The translations under genes were made by a program, and so were the position numbers. Shown here piece after piece: positions 18,245 through 26,756 of a stretch of 64,000 nucleotides of DNA (position 1 is the stretch's first letter; each line of letters opens with the position of its first letter). The DNA is from Sporosarcina oncorhynchi (lineage in GTDB: Bacteria; Bacillota; Bacilli; Bacillales_A; Planococcaceae): assembly GCF_033304615.1 (NCBI RefSeq), contig NZ_CP129118.1:368001-432000 (forward strand). The letters run 5' to 3'. The notes under the pieces are model-generated. The model was not told where the DNA came from, made no database searches, and saw only the letters and a program-made list of their open reading frames with translations.

Positions 18245-19483
18245 TTGTTTATTGCACTAGGGTTCTTTTTATTCATGTCTTTCTTCTTATCAGGAAGTGA
18301 GACCGCACTTACTGCTGTTAATCGCATGAAAGTGCAATTGCGAGCCGAACAAGGTGACCGCAAAGCGATCAAACTGAGGGATCTCATTTCAAAACCCGAC
18401 CGGATGATTACGGCGATCCTTATAGGTAATAATATAGCGAACATTATGATGCCCACAATCGTAACGATGATTGCCATCGACAGAGGCCTGCAAGTGGGCG
18501 TGTTGACGGGGATTTTGACAGTCGTTCTGATTGTCTTTGGTGAAGTATTACCGAAGACAATCGCCGCAACATTTGCCGATAAAGTGGCATATGTCGTTGC
18601 ACCGTCAATTTCCATCCTCGTCAAATTGCTTACACCGTTGACGGCACTACTTGCTTTATTCACAAATGTCTTTATCCGCATTATCTCCAAAGGGGCTGTG
18701 ACGGAAGCGACTTTGACAAAAGAAGAACTACGATCGATGGTGGATATCGCATCGACGGAAGGGACGTTCGAACAGGAAGAGTCCCAGCGTCTTAAAGGTG
18801 TACTCGATTTCCCTGACAAGGATGTATCGGATGTCATGGAAACGCATCGTACGGAAGTGATTGGATTACCGATTGAATCGACGTATGAAGAAGTGCGTGA
18901 CACAATTCTCGAATACTTCTATACGCGCTATCCGATTTACGAGGAAAGCATTGACCGAGTCGTCGGTATATTCTACTCGAAGATGCTGATTGAATGGTCA
19001 ATGAAACCTGAAATGAAGTTGTCCGAATTGATTGATGACGAACCGCTTTTCGTCGTGCAGACAGCCAGTGTCGAAAAAGTGTTTAAGCTGATGTTGTCCA
19101 AAAAGAAACATATGGCAATTGTCTTGGATGAATACGGCGGCACGCTTGGCATTGTTACGCACGAAGACATCATTGAAGAGATGATCGGACAGGATATCGA
19201 AGACGAAACTGACTTCGATGAAGAAGTGCTCATTTATGAAAAGGATGATCACGTCCTTATCTGTCACGGTCGTCTTGAAATCGTTGACGCCATCGACTTG
19301 CTTGGAACCGAACTGCCGACAGATCACGAAACAATCGGAGGTTTCGTTATGCAAGAACTTGGTCACGTCCCTGAACCCGGCGAACGGTTTACATACGAAA
19401 ACCTGTTTTTTGAAATTGAGGAATTGGACAGAAGCCGTATTGTAAAGATGAAAATTACGAAACGTACTGAAGAAAATCAATAA
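18245..19483 (+). CDS. CNNM/CorC-type (hemolysin C family) membrane protein
   Basis: A 412-residue protein with an N-terminal DUF21/CNNM membrane domain (about 1-180, starting FIALGFFLFMSFFLSGSETALTA as two shorter motifs: a membrane helix and SGSETALTA), a CBS pair (about 195-320, ending EYGGTLGIVTHEDIIEEMIG) and a C-terminal CorC/HlyC domain (about 335-410). Bacterial members are linked to magnesium and cobalt efflux. The start is TTG at 18245 with GGGAGGAATC 6 bases upstream. A very strong terminator follows. Confidence 0.88.
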   Translation: MFIALGFFLFMSFFLSGSETALTAVNRMKVQLRAEQGDRKAIKLRDLISKPDRMITAILIGNNIANIMMPTIVTMIAIDRGLQVGVLTGILTVVLIVFGEVLPKTIAATFADKVAYVVAPSISILVKLLTPLTALLALFTNVFIRIISKGAVTEATLTKEELRSMVDIASTEGTFEQEESQRLKGVLDFPDKDVSDVMETHRTEVIGLPIESTYEEVRDTILEYFYTRYPIYEESIDRVVGIFYSKMLIEWSMKPEMKLSELIDDEPLFVVQTASVEKVFKLMLSKKKHMAIVLDEYGGTLGIVTHEDIIEEMIGQDIEDETDFDEEVLIYEKDDHVLICHGRLEIVDAIDLLGTELPTDHETIGGFVMQELGHVPEPGERFTYENLFFEIEELDRSRIVKMKITKRTEENQ

Positions 19484-19486
19484 TAA

Positions 19487-19535
19487 TAAAACTGCCCTGC
19501 ATCTGATGTTATTCGTCAGATGCAGGGCAGTTTTG
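19487..19535 (+). terminator. Strong terminator after CorC-type gene
   Basis: A 19-bp perfect stem (19487-19505 with 19516-19534) around a 10-nt loop, ending in TTTT. Confidence 0.93.
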
Positions 19536-19563
19536 ATTTGCCATTAATTAGCAAATAACGCTT

Positions 19564-19731
19564 AACCGCTCAACATGGCCCGCGAACCGCTCAACCTCGA
19601 TGTAAAACCGCTCAACATGGCCTAAGAACCGCCCAACATCGATGTAAAACCGCTCAACATTGCCGGAGAACCGCTCAACCTCGATGTAAAACCGCTCAAC
19701 ATTGCCGGAGAAACGCTTAACCTCGAACAAG
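19564..19731. repeat. Family A tandem array A2 (42-bp dimers)
   Basis: Eight units of exactly 21 bp (168 bp in total). Two kinds alternate: one with the core followed by ATGGCC or ATTGCC, the other by CTCGATGTA, so the real period is 42 bp. It begins 29 bp after the CorC-gene terminator and touches the 122-bp structured repeats on its right. Confidence 0.92.
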
Positions 19732-19733
19732 CA

Positions 19734-20104
19734 CCCTCCGCTTTTCTACTGTCCAGCTTCGGGCGCTAGATGCTCGGGTCATAAGTCAGCTCTGCTACAC
19801 GGCAAAAAGCGCCGTTTCGCATTTCTGTCTTATGCCTGTCGCATCTGAACCAGCGCCCTCCGCTTTTCGTTTGTCTAGCTTCGGGTGGCAACTGCTCGGG
19901 TCGCTTCAGGATAGCAGTAAAGGCAAAAAGCCGCCTTTTCTGCTATCCCTCCAGCGCCTGTCGCAGCTATACGCCACCCTCCGCTTTTCTACTGTCCAGC
20001 TTCGGGCGCTAGATGCTCGGGTCATAAGTCAGCTCTGCTACACGGCAAAAAGCGCCGTTTCGCATTTCTGTCTTATGCCTGTCGCATCTGAACCAGCGCC
20101 CTCC
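19734..20104. repeat. Three tandem 121-122-bp structured repeats
   Basis: Units at 19734-19855, 19856-19976 and 19977-20098, each starting CCCTCCGCTTTTC. Units 1 and 3 are identical by eye over 122 bp; unit 2 differs. Each can fold: unit 1 GGGCGCT (19761-19767) pairs with AGCGCCC (19852-19858), AGATGC with GCATCT, CATAAG with CTTATG; unit 2 GGGTGGC (19883-19889) pairs with GCCACCC (19973-19979), and GGATAGCAG with CTGCTATCC. The changed but still paired bases support a conserved stem. They may be a mobile palindromic repeat or part of a structured RNA. Confidence 0.85.
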
Positions 20105-20214
20105 GCTTTTCGTTGCTTACAAATCTGTAAGTTTGGTGAAAGCCAAACCGATAGTTTGTAATGTTCATCTGGCTGATAATAAGGTTAACAGTTACAAGAC
20201 GGAGGGCGTTTGGG

Positions 20215-20760
20215 ATGAAAATTGACTTGACTGAGCTATACGATGAATATGGCCGTTATATATATCACTTATGTTTGAAATTAACGCGTAATAAAGAAGA
20301 GGCTGAAGACCTCATGCAAGATGTATGGGTGAAAGTCGTCCGGTATAGTGGCAAAATGGATGGTGTCGATCGCATGAAGGCGTGGTTGACAACCATTTGT
20401 ATGAATACATTCCGTGATCGTTACCGCAAAGATGTACGACGAAGCAAACACGTAATGAACCAACCTGATACATTGGACGTTCCGATACTCGATCTGGTTC
20501 CCAGTGATATGCCGACACCTGTAGAAATGGTCGAGCAGAACGATATCCAAGTCATGGTGCAGGAGAAAATCAGCTTGTTGGACGGTATTTATCGCACAAC
20601 AATTGAATACTTCTATGTGCATCAATATTCGTTGATTGAAATTGCGGATCTGATGAAAGTGTCAATCGGAACGGTAAAATCACGCTTGTTCCGCGCGAAG
20701 AAATATTTAAAGGAATTAATGATGGACGACACATCTGTACAAGAATACGTTACAGCATAA
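20215..20760 (+). CDS. ECF-type RNA polymerase sigma factor
   Basis: A 181-residue sigma-70 family protein with region 2 (about 5-75, YDEYGRYIYHLCLKLTRN, then EEAEDLMQDVWVKV) and region 4 (about 120-170, YSLIEIADLMKVSIGTVKSR helix-turn-helix). Regions 1 and 3 are absent, as in ECF factors. The start at 20215 follows GGAGGG with 8 bases spacing; an upstream in-frame ATG at 20161 lacks one. No anti-sigma gene is next to it: the next gene is a PLD-like protein 300 bp away behind a terminator. So the regulon and control are unknown. Confidence 0.87.
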   Translation: MKIDLTELYDEYGRYIYHLCLKLTRNKEEAEDLMQDVWVKVVRYSGKMDGVDRMKAWLTTICMNTFRDRYRKDVRRSKHVMNQPDTLDVPILDLVPSDMPTPVEMVEQNDIQVMVQEKISLLDGIYRTTIEYFYVHQYSLIEIADLMKVSIGTVKSRLFRAKKYLKELMMDDTSVQEYVTA

Positions 20761-20783
20761 AATAAGAAAGCTTCACATTGCAA

Positions 20784-20822
20784 AGAACAGGCGAGGGAGA
20801 TACTCCTTTCGCCTGTTCTTTT
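20784..20822 (+). terminator. Terminator after sigma factor gene
   Basis: GAACAGGCGA / TCGCCTGTTC followed by TTTT. Confidence 0.85.
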
Positions 20823-20954
20823 ACATCATGTAAGTGTCTTTGCAGAATCGCGGAAAACCTTTTGGTTCATCCTCACTGCTTCGCGCTGAATGGTTTTTGC
20901 AAACTAATATTGGTCTGTTGTTTAGACGTTTTCTAGTAAGTAAGGAAATTACAG

Positions 20955-20975
20955 GTTGAGCGGTTTCCACCTGAT
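20955..20975. repeat. Solitary family A unit
   Basis: A single copy of GGTTGAGCGGTTTCC (reverse strand of the family A core) in the 240-bp gap before the PLD-like gene. The rest of the gap shows no gene. Confidence 0.6.
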
Positions 20976-21061
20976 TAAATAGAAAATAGTAATGAGAATC
21001 TTATCTAGTTTGCAAGTAGGCGCAAAAGGGAATCTACCTAATAGAAAATGAGGTGGATTGT

Positions 21062-22513
21062 ATGGGGCGTAAACGCAAATGGGCGAGACCGAGGTGGATT
21101 GTGTTACTGGCAGTCCTGCTTTTTTTATTCCTTTATATCGGAGTCATCAGTTGGCATACATATAAACCGTTGCCGGAAGGCATCAACTACCAAGGGGACA
21201 TCCATTGGACCGATGACGTAGAAATGTTCACGGATCTCACGTTTGCGCAGAACAAAGACGGTGGCGGCATGATGCATGAAAATCATATTTTTGATGAAGT
21301 GTATAAAATGATTGACGAAGCCGAATCGTTCATCGTATTGGATTTCTTCCTCATGGATCACTATACCGATGAGGACAAAGATTTTCCGGAAATCGCACAA
21401 ACACTTACGTCAAAGCTAGTAGAAAAGAAAAAGGCCAATCCTGACATGGAAATCATTTTTATAACAGATCCCCTCAATACAGGCTATGGCTCATATGAAT
21501 CGAAATGGTTCGATGCGATGGAAGATGCAGCTATCGAAGTTGTCTATACCAATCTTGACAAGTTACGCGACTCGACACCCATCTATTCGGGACTCTATCG
21601 GACAATTTTCCGATGGGCACATTTTGAGAAGAATGGATGGATTACTAATGCCATGGCGAGTAAAGCGCCAAAAATGACGTTGTATTCCTATATGATTCTT
21701 TTGAATGTGAAGGCGAATCATCGGAAGACGATTGTCACCGAAAAGGAAGCGCTCATCACATCAAGTAATCCACATAATGCTAGCGGGTTTCATGGTAATG
21801 TAGCCATGAAGGTTTCTGGCGCAGTCCTCAACGATATACTGGAGGCGGAAGAGGCAGTTGTCCGCTATACAAATGGCGGTACGTTGCCACGTGCCAAAGT
21901 AGAATCGCCTGATGACGGAGAATATGCGGTTCAGTATTTGACGGAAAAGAAAATCCTTGAGGCGCTGCTTGGTGATATTGCAGTCGCACAAACAGGTGAT
22001 ACTATCCGAATGGGCATGTTTTTCATCGCTATGCCTGAAGTCGTGGAATCGCTAGTCGATGCGGCAAATCGCGGCGTCAACATCGAAATGATTCTCGATC
22101 CGAACGAAAACTCTTTCGGAAATGAAAAGTCAGGCCTGCCCAACCGTCCTGTTCTTCAGAAGATGATGGATGAAACCGATGGCAACATCACGGCGCGCTG
22201 GTATAATACGGTCATGGGCCAATACCATACAAAGCTTGTGACAATCCGTACGAAAGATGAGATGTATATTACGAATGGGTCTGCGAACTTGACGGACAGA
22301 ACATTAAATAACTACAATCTGGAAGCGAATTTAAGAATCATCGCGCCGGGTGACAGCGAACTGTCGAAAGAAATCGATGACTATTTCGATAGACTTTGGA
22401 ACAATAAAGATGCGATGTACACACTGGATTTCGAAGAATATCAAGACAGTTTTACATTTTTCCAAAGAGGGATTTATCGTCTCCAAGAACTATTAAAAGT
22501 GACAACGTATTAA
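21062..22513 (+). CDS. Membrane-anchored phospholipase D-like protein
   Basis: About 483 residues: a single N-terminal membrane helix (about 10-30, IVLLAVLLFLFLYIG) and two PLD-type half domains. Both active-site motifs are altered from HxK(x)4D: the first reads HRKTIVTE (Glu for Asp, then SSNP for GSxN) and the second HTKLVTIR (Arg in the Asp position) followed by NGSANLTDR. The His-x-Lys pairs are intact. Cardiolipin synthases and PLD-type nucleases share the fold; which substrate applies is open. ATG at 21062 is preferred over GTG at 21053 because AGGTGG (21051-21056) precedes it. Confidence 0.8.
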   Translation: MGRKRKWARPRWIVLLAVLLFLFLYIGVISWHTYKPLPEGINYQGDIHWTDDVEMFTDLTFAQNKDGGGMMHENHIFDEVYKMIDEAESFIVLDFFLMDHYTDEDKDFPEIAQTLTSKLVEKKKANPDMEIIFITDPLNTGYGSYESKWFDAMEDAAIEVVYTNLDKLRDSTPIYSGLYRTIFRWAHFEKNGWITNAMASKAPKMTLYSYMILLNVKANHRKTIVTEKEALITSSNPHNASGFHGNVAMKVSGAVLNDILEAEEAVVRYTNGGTLPRAKVESPDDGEYAVQYLTEKKILEALLGDIAVAQTGDTIRMGMFFIAMPEVVESLVDAANRGVNIEMILDPNENSFGNEKSGLPNRPVLQKMMDETDGNITARWYNTVMGQYHTKLVTIRTKDEMYITNGSANLTDRTLNNYNLEANLRIIAPGDSELSKEIDDYFDRLWNNKDAMYTLDFEEYQDSFTFFQRGIYRLQELLKVTTY

Positions 22514-22559
22514 AAAAGGACGCATGGAATCAAGAGCTCGATTCCGTACGTCCTTTTTA
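22513..22559. terminator. Bidirectional terminator
   Basis: AAAAGGACG..GGAATC / GATTCC..CGTCCTTTTT between the PLD-like gene and the small minus-strand gene. Confidence 0.85.
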
Positions 22560-22748
22560 TCATTCCGTACTAGCGTCCAGCTGTTCATTCAACTCGGCAA
22601 GACGAATTTCCATCTTAGCCAGTCTTTCTTCAGCTTTATGAACAGAATCTTCATGACCTGTCGATTCCAGTTTTTCGATATCACCTTGAAGGCTGATGTA
22701 ATCCATCTTCAACTCGGCGATTTCAGATTCAATCTGTCGTTTATTCAT
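22560..22748 (-). CDS. Small coiled-coil protein (SE1561-like)
   Basis: A 62-residue protein, almost entirely charged helix with heptad-like spacing (IAELKMDYISLQGDIEKL, then AEERLAKMEIRLAELNEQ), so a coiled coil. It resembles the small SE1561-type proteins annotated in Bacillales and staphylococci, whose function is unknown. GGGAGG lies 8 bases before the ATG. It stands 24 bp downstream of the SpsG/PseG-like gene on the same strand and may be cotranscribed with it. Confidence 0.7.
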   Translation of the reverse strand: MNKRQIESEIAELKMDYISLQGDIEKLESTGHEDSVHKAEERLAKMEIRLAELNEQLDASTE

Positions 22749-22772
22749 AAGGAAAGCCTCCCTTGCTTTCCT

Positions 22773-23828
22773 TTAGTGTAGCATATCGGACATTGTTTTT
22801 CCGCCAGTTCCACGTTTCGGGTATTCCAATAAGTAAAAGACCGTTTCAAGCACTTTGTCCATTCCGCCGCCGAGATGGAGAGATAGCTGTCGTTCGATCG
22901 TACGCTTGCGCAATGACTCGTGCAGAAGTGGTTCCATAATGGCGTTCAGCAAATTCGATTGCTTCACTTTGCGGCCGAGTCCAAGATGTGCGAATCCTTG
23001 CTTGTCATTCGGAAACGCCAGTCCCAATTCAAAATCGTTCTGGGCTAGTACGATGCATGGAATACCCATGACCGCAACTTCATACGGCATATAACCGGAA
23101 CTGCACAGGATGACATCTGCTGTTGCGTATAGTTCTTCAAAGTTATACGGTGGTTTAATGACTGCAGTATTTCTTCTGCTAAGCGCCATCATTTGTAGTG
23201 TACTTACGTCATGAGTATACTTTTCGCCGATTAGGATGGTCACTTTCAGTGGGATGTGCAACTGGGATACATGACGTAAAGCGCGGTAAGAAAGATTTCC
23301 TTCATCTTCCTCGCCGAAAGAGATGACGAGATGTGGAAGGGGACCAGGTTGCGGTTTCTGTAAACCGTGTTTTGCATATGCTGACAATGAAGGGCTGGCG
23401 ATGAAAAGCTTGCGGTCAACGATGTGATGATCCGCATATCCTTCAGTAAGATCTTCTTGTAAAGTCTGCAAGACGAAATCGGCTTTCAAGTTACCTTCTC
23501 CGAAATCGTCAAAATGTAAAATAGATGGAACGATTTCTCGAATTTTGTCGACCTCTTCTGCTATCGTGGAGCCCGTATCGCGTATTAGTAAATCCGGTTG
23601 TAGCACCGCAAGCGTCTGCAGCAAGTTGGCGTTTTTACCGATCTCAATTGATTTGAACTTGTCAGGGGGTGTAGGTGAATTCTCGCCAGTAATGAATAGG
23701 ACGTTCGCTGTTTTTGCAATTTCGTTGGCCAGTAGAGCCGCTCTTCTAGCGGGATAAGAACCTTTGCCATTTGACCTGCTAACATGGATGGCAACATTTT
23801 TCTTCTTTGGATTTTCTATTGGAATCAC
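22773..23828 (-). CDS. SpsG/PseG-like nucleotide-sugar processing protein
   Basis: A 351-residue GT-B-fold-like protein. Its N-terminal part has VSRSNGKGSYPARRAALLAN, similar to the G-x-G-H/S-x-x-R loop of PseG/SpsG proteins (UDP-sugar hydrolases or glycosyltransferases for pseudaminic acid or spore-coat sugars). The C-terminal half has LVISFGEEDEGN, CSSGYMPYEVAVMGIPCIVL and a nucleotide-binding-like HLGLGRKV. No other sugar gene is nearby, so the product is unknown. The GTG listed as start touches its own putative ribosome binding site (GAAAGG), so the start is uncertain by several codons. Confidence 0.6.
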   Translation of the reverse strand: MIPIENPKKKNVAIHVSRSNGKGSYPARRAALLANEIAKTANVLFITGENSPTPPDKFKSIEIGKNANLLQTLAVLQPDLLIRDTGSTIAEEVDKIREIVPSILHFDDFGEGNLKADFVLQTLQEDLTEGYADHHIVDRKLFIASPSLSAYAKHGLQKPQPGPLPHLVISFGEEDEGNLSYRALRHVSQLHIPLKVTILIGEKYTHDVSTLQMMALSRRNTAVIKPPYNFEELYATADVILCSSGYMPYEVAVMGIPCIVLAQNDFELGLAFPNDKQGFAHLGLGRKVKQSNLLNAIMEPLLHESLRKRTIERQLSLHLGGGMDKVLETVFYLLEYPKRGTGGKTMSDMLH

Positions 23829-23962
23829 CCTTTCTAAACCTATGAAACAATCACTCTCCTTTTCACCCTATGATTCAATAAATCGAGTTATGTACAAATA
23901 CATTGAATGCCGACGGAAATGTGGTAAACTAACATTCAATTAAGACGGAACGGAGTGTTTCC

Positions 23963-25897
23963 ATGTTCGATTCATTGTTGTTTGACCTGATGCTTGTCAT
24001 TCTTATAGGGATCCTTTCCCAGTGGGTGGCATGGAAATACAGGATGCCGGCAATTGTTGTCATGGCGGTAGCTGGTTTGCTTGTCGGCCCTATTTTCGGA
24101 TTGATTAATCCGCAAGAAAGTATGGGTGACCTTTTTGGTCCGATAATAACGTTTGCCGTTGCGATTATCCTTTTTGAAGGTAGTCTGAACTTGGACATTA
24201 GAGAGATAAAAGGGTTCAGTAAACCTGTCGCCCGTATCGTCACGATTGGTGCGTTCATCGCCTGGATCGCGGGTTCATTAGCTGCGCATTATTTAGCAGG
24301 CTTGTCATGGGAAGTTTCGTTCATTATCGGGGGCTTGTTCATCGTGACGGGACCGACTGTCATTTTGCCGTTGCTTAGACAGGCAAAACTGAAGCCGCGA
24401 GTAGCCGCGATACTGAAATGGGAAGGTATTGTTGTCGACCCGTTTGGCGCATTACTAGCTGTTTTTGCATTTGAATTCATTAAATTCATTAATAGCGAAG
24501 TGACATTGAATGCTCTTTTGCTGTTCTTTGCTGCTTCCGCATTTGCCGTCTTCCTTGGATGGATTGCCGCACTTATTATTGGAAATGCATTCGAGCGCGG
24601 AAGTATTCCTGAATATTTGAAAGCACCAATCTTATTTGTTGTCGTCTTATCGGTGTTTGTGTTTTCGGATGAAATTATGCATGAAACGGGATTACTGGCC
24701 GTCACCGCAATGGGGATGAAGATGGCAAACATGCGATTGACAACATTAAATGACGTACGTCATTTCAAAGAGGATATATCTGTTTTACTAATATCTGGAA
24801 TTTTTGTCATGTTAACCGCATCGCTTGACCCGAAAGTATTGCTCGAAATTTTCAACCCGTACATTGTCATGTACGTGACGGCGATGATTTTCGTTGTCCG
24901 ACCACTATCGATATGGATTTCAACAATCGGTACAGATTTGACTGTTCGGGAAAAGTTGTTGATCGGTTGGATTGCGCCTCGGGGAATTGTTGCGCTCACC
25001 GTGTCGGGATATTTTGCGACGATTTTGCTTGAAAAAGGGTACGAGGATGCAGAACTACTTACAGCTTTGACATTCGCTCTCGTCCTCTCGACCGTGGTAC
25101 TTCACGGATTTTCCATTGGTTTTGTCGCCAAGAAGTTGAATCTGACGACGACAGATGAGTCGGGTGTTGCGATTGTTGGAGGTTCGAAGTTTGCAGCTGG
25201 GCTGGCGCAATCCATCAAAGACACAGGGAATGAAGTTCTCCTTCTTGACCAATCATGGGCAGGACTTGCGGATGCACGAAAACTTGGATTGAACAGTTAT
25301 GTTGGAGATATTCTTTCTGAACAGATTGAGTATCATATCGACTTGACTCCATATCGTTATATGCTCGCAATGACGAAGTCGGATATTTATAATGCGCATG
25401 TTTGTGCGGATTTCGCGCCGGATCTAGGACGTAAAAACTTATTCCAGACGTCTTTCCATGTCGGGAAGGATATAGAGACATTCACAATTACAGGCGGCCA
25501 ACAACTGTTCACGCCTGCGATTTCGATCTATGGATTGGAAGAGCGGATGCATGCAGGCCACGTCATCCGTAAGACGCTGCTTACAAAGCAATACAGCTAT
25601 ACACAATACTTGCGTGAACGGGATGACAAATCTATTTTGCTGTATATTCTTCGGGCAGATGGTGAAATCGAGTTCTTTACACCTGCAGAGGAGTTACAGG
25701 CAACTGCTGGGGATGCCATCATTGCATTGACATCGCCGGCGAAGACAATCGAACGTGTAAAGGAACGTTTGGATGAAGAACACGGTGACAAGTCGATTCC
25801 TTACGAGCGACTGGAAGAACTGTTCACAGAAGAACCGACGGAAGCGAAACGTGAAATCCCTGGAGCCGCTCCGATTTCGACCGTAAATGCCAAATGA
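23963..25897 (+). CDS. CPA1-type cation/proton antiporter with RCK domain
   Basis: A 644-residue membrane protein. Residues 1-390 contain about 12-13 helices of the Na+/H+ exchanger fold, including LFEGSLNL, ITGP..LPLLR and PRGIVALTVSGYFA. A TrkA-N (RCK) domain follows (about 395-505: VAIVGGSKFAAGLAQSI, LLLDQSW), with a TrkA-C-like domain at 550-615. This architecture fits sodium or potassium/proton antiport controlled by a nucleotide bound to the RCK domain. The ion is not decided by sequence. Single gene; ribosome binding site CGGAACGGAG. Confidence 0.87.
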   Translation: MFDSLLFDLMLVILIGILSQWVAWKYRMPAIVVMAVAGLLVGPIFGLINPQESMGDLFGPIITFAVAIILFEGSLNLDIREIKGFSKPVARIVTIGAFIAWIAGSLAAHYLAGLSWEVSFIIGGLFIVTGPTVILPLLRQAKLKPRVAAILKWEGIVVDPFGALLAVFAFEFIKFINSEVTLNALLLFFAASAFAVFLGWIAALIIGNAFERGSIPEYLKAPILFVVVLSVFVFSDEIMHETGLLAVTAMGMKMANMRLTTLNDVRHFKEDISVLLISGIFVMLTASLDPKVLLEIFNPYIVMYVTAMIFVVRPLSIWISTIGTDLTVREKLLIGWIAPRGIVALTVSGYFATILLEKGYEDAELLTALTFALVLSTVVLHGFSIGFVAKKLNLTTTDESGVAIVGGSKFAAGLAQSIKDTGNEVLLLDQSWAGLADARKLGLNSYVGDILSEQIEYHIDLTPYRYMLAMTKSDIYNAHVCADFAPDLGRKNLFQTSFHVGKDIETFTITGGQQLFTPAISIYGLEERMHAGHVIRKTLLTKQYSYTQYLRERDDKSILLYILRADGEIEFFTPAEELQATAGDAIIALTSPAKTIERVKERLDEEHGDKSIPYERLEELFTEEPTEAKREIPGAAPISTVNAK

Positions 25898-25971
25898 GCG
25901 CAAAGTAAGTATTCAACTTGGCAGTTATGGTAGGATGAAAGATGGAGAAACAGCTTTGAGGAGGATGACCA

Positions 25972-26535
25972 TTGAAAGTTTTGTTTGTGGACGGGACGAT
26001 TATCGGCAGCAAAACGGGCGCCGTGCTCGACACTGTCGAAACGTATGTAAGAGAGACGAATAAAGACTTTGCAATTGAACGGATGGACTTGGCAAGTTAT
26101 GAACATCAATTCGTGGACGGACGTCCATCTGAACAATACAACGAGGACATGAAGAAACTCGTGAAGAAATTCGAAGAGGCTGATGGCTACATTCTTGCTA
26201 CACCGATTTTTCAAGGTTCGATACCCGGCGTCTTGAAAAATGCTTTTGATATGCTTCATCCGCATACGATGCGTTATAAGCCAGTTTCTATAGTGGCGAA
26301 TGGTGGCACACATCAACACCATCTAGTAGTGGAAAATCAACTCAAGCCGATATTGGATTATTTCCGTTGTCTTGTAACACCTAATTATGTCTATACACAT
26401 GCGGGACATTTTGACCAAGATAACCGGATTATAGATGAAGATGTGCATAATCGACTTCGGGAGTTGGCCAGGGTATTTGCAAAATATGCAGAGATGAGTG
26501 AATATCTTTCGAAAGATATGCTTGACGCCAACTAA
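25972..26535 (+). CDS. NADPH-dependent FMN reductase family protein
   Basis: A 187-residue flavodoxin-like protein. It has the N-terminal phosphate loop region (VDGTIIGSKTGAVLD), ATPIFQGSIPGVLKNAFD (the typical P-x-Y/F-x-G-S-x-x-x-x-L-K-N motif, about 80-98) and NGGTHQHHL. Members reduce FMN or quinones with NADPH, some as partners of alkanesulfonate monooxygenases, but none is nearby. The start is TTG at 25972 with GAGGAGGATG upstream. Confidence 0.83.
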   Translation: MKVLFVDGTIIGSKTGAVLDTVETYVRETNKDFAIERMDLASYEHQFVDGRPSEQYNEDMKKLVKKFEEADGYILATPIFQGSIPGVLKNAFDMLHPHTMRYKPVSIVANGGTHQHHLVVENQLKPILDYFRCLVTPNYVYTHAGHFDQDNRIIDEDVHNRLRELARVFAKYAEMSEYLSKDMLDAN

Positions 26536-26548
26536 ATCGATTGAATAG

Positions 26549-26589
26549 GCCTGTCAACCTGGGGTGAGTTCCGGGCTGGCAGGCTTTTA
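26549..26589 (+). terminator. Terminator after flavin reductase gene
   Basis: GCCTGTCA / TGGCAGGC stem followed by TTTT. Confidence 0.8.
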
Positions 26590-26756
26590 CAATTTTTAAG
26601 AACCTTTTTCAAACTACACTTGGGGTAGGCGATAGCCTTTTTTAGTAAAAAAGCACTGCGTAAACTGTCGAATTATAGTATTGTTAGAACAGTAGTATTG
26701 TTGTGTTTTTTTTACAGTGAGCATTACGCGAGAATCGTAATGGAAAGGAGGCGAAC

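Noticed and set aside
19548..19730. 60-codon VERF-repeat ORF on the minus strand
   Set aside because: Artefact of array A2.
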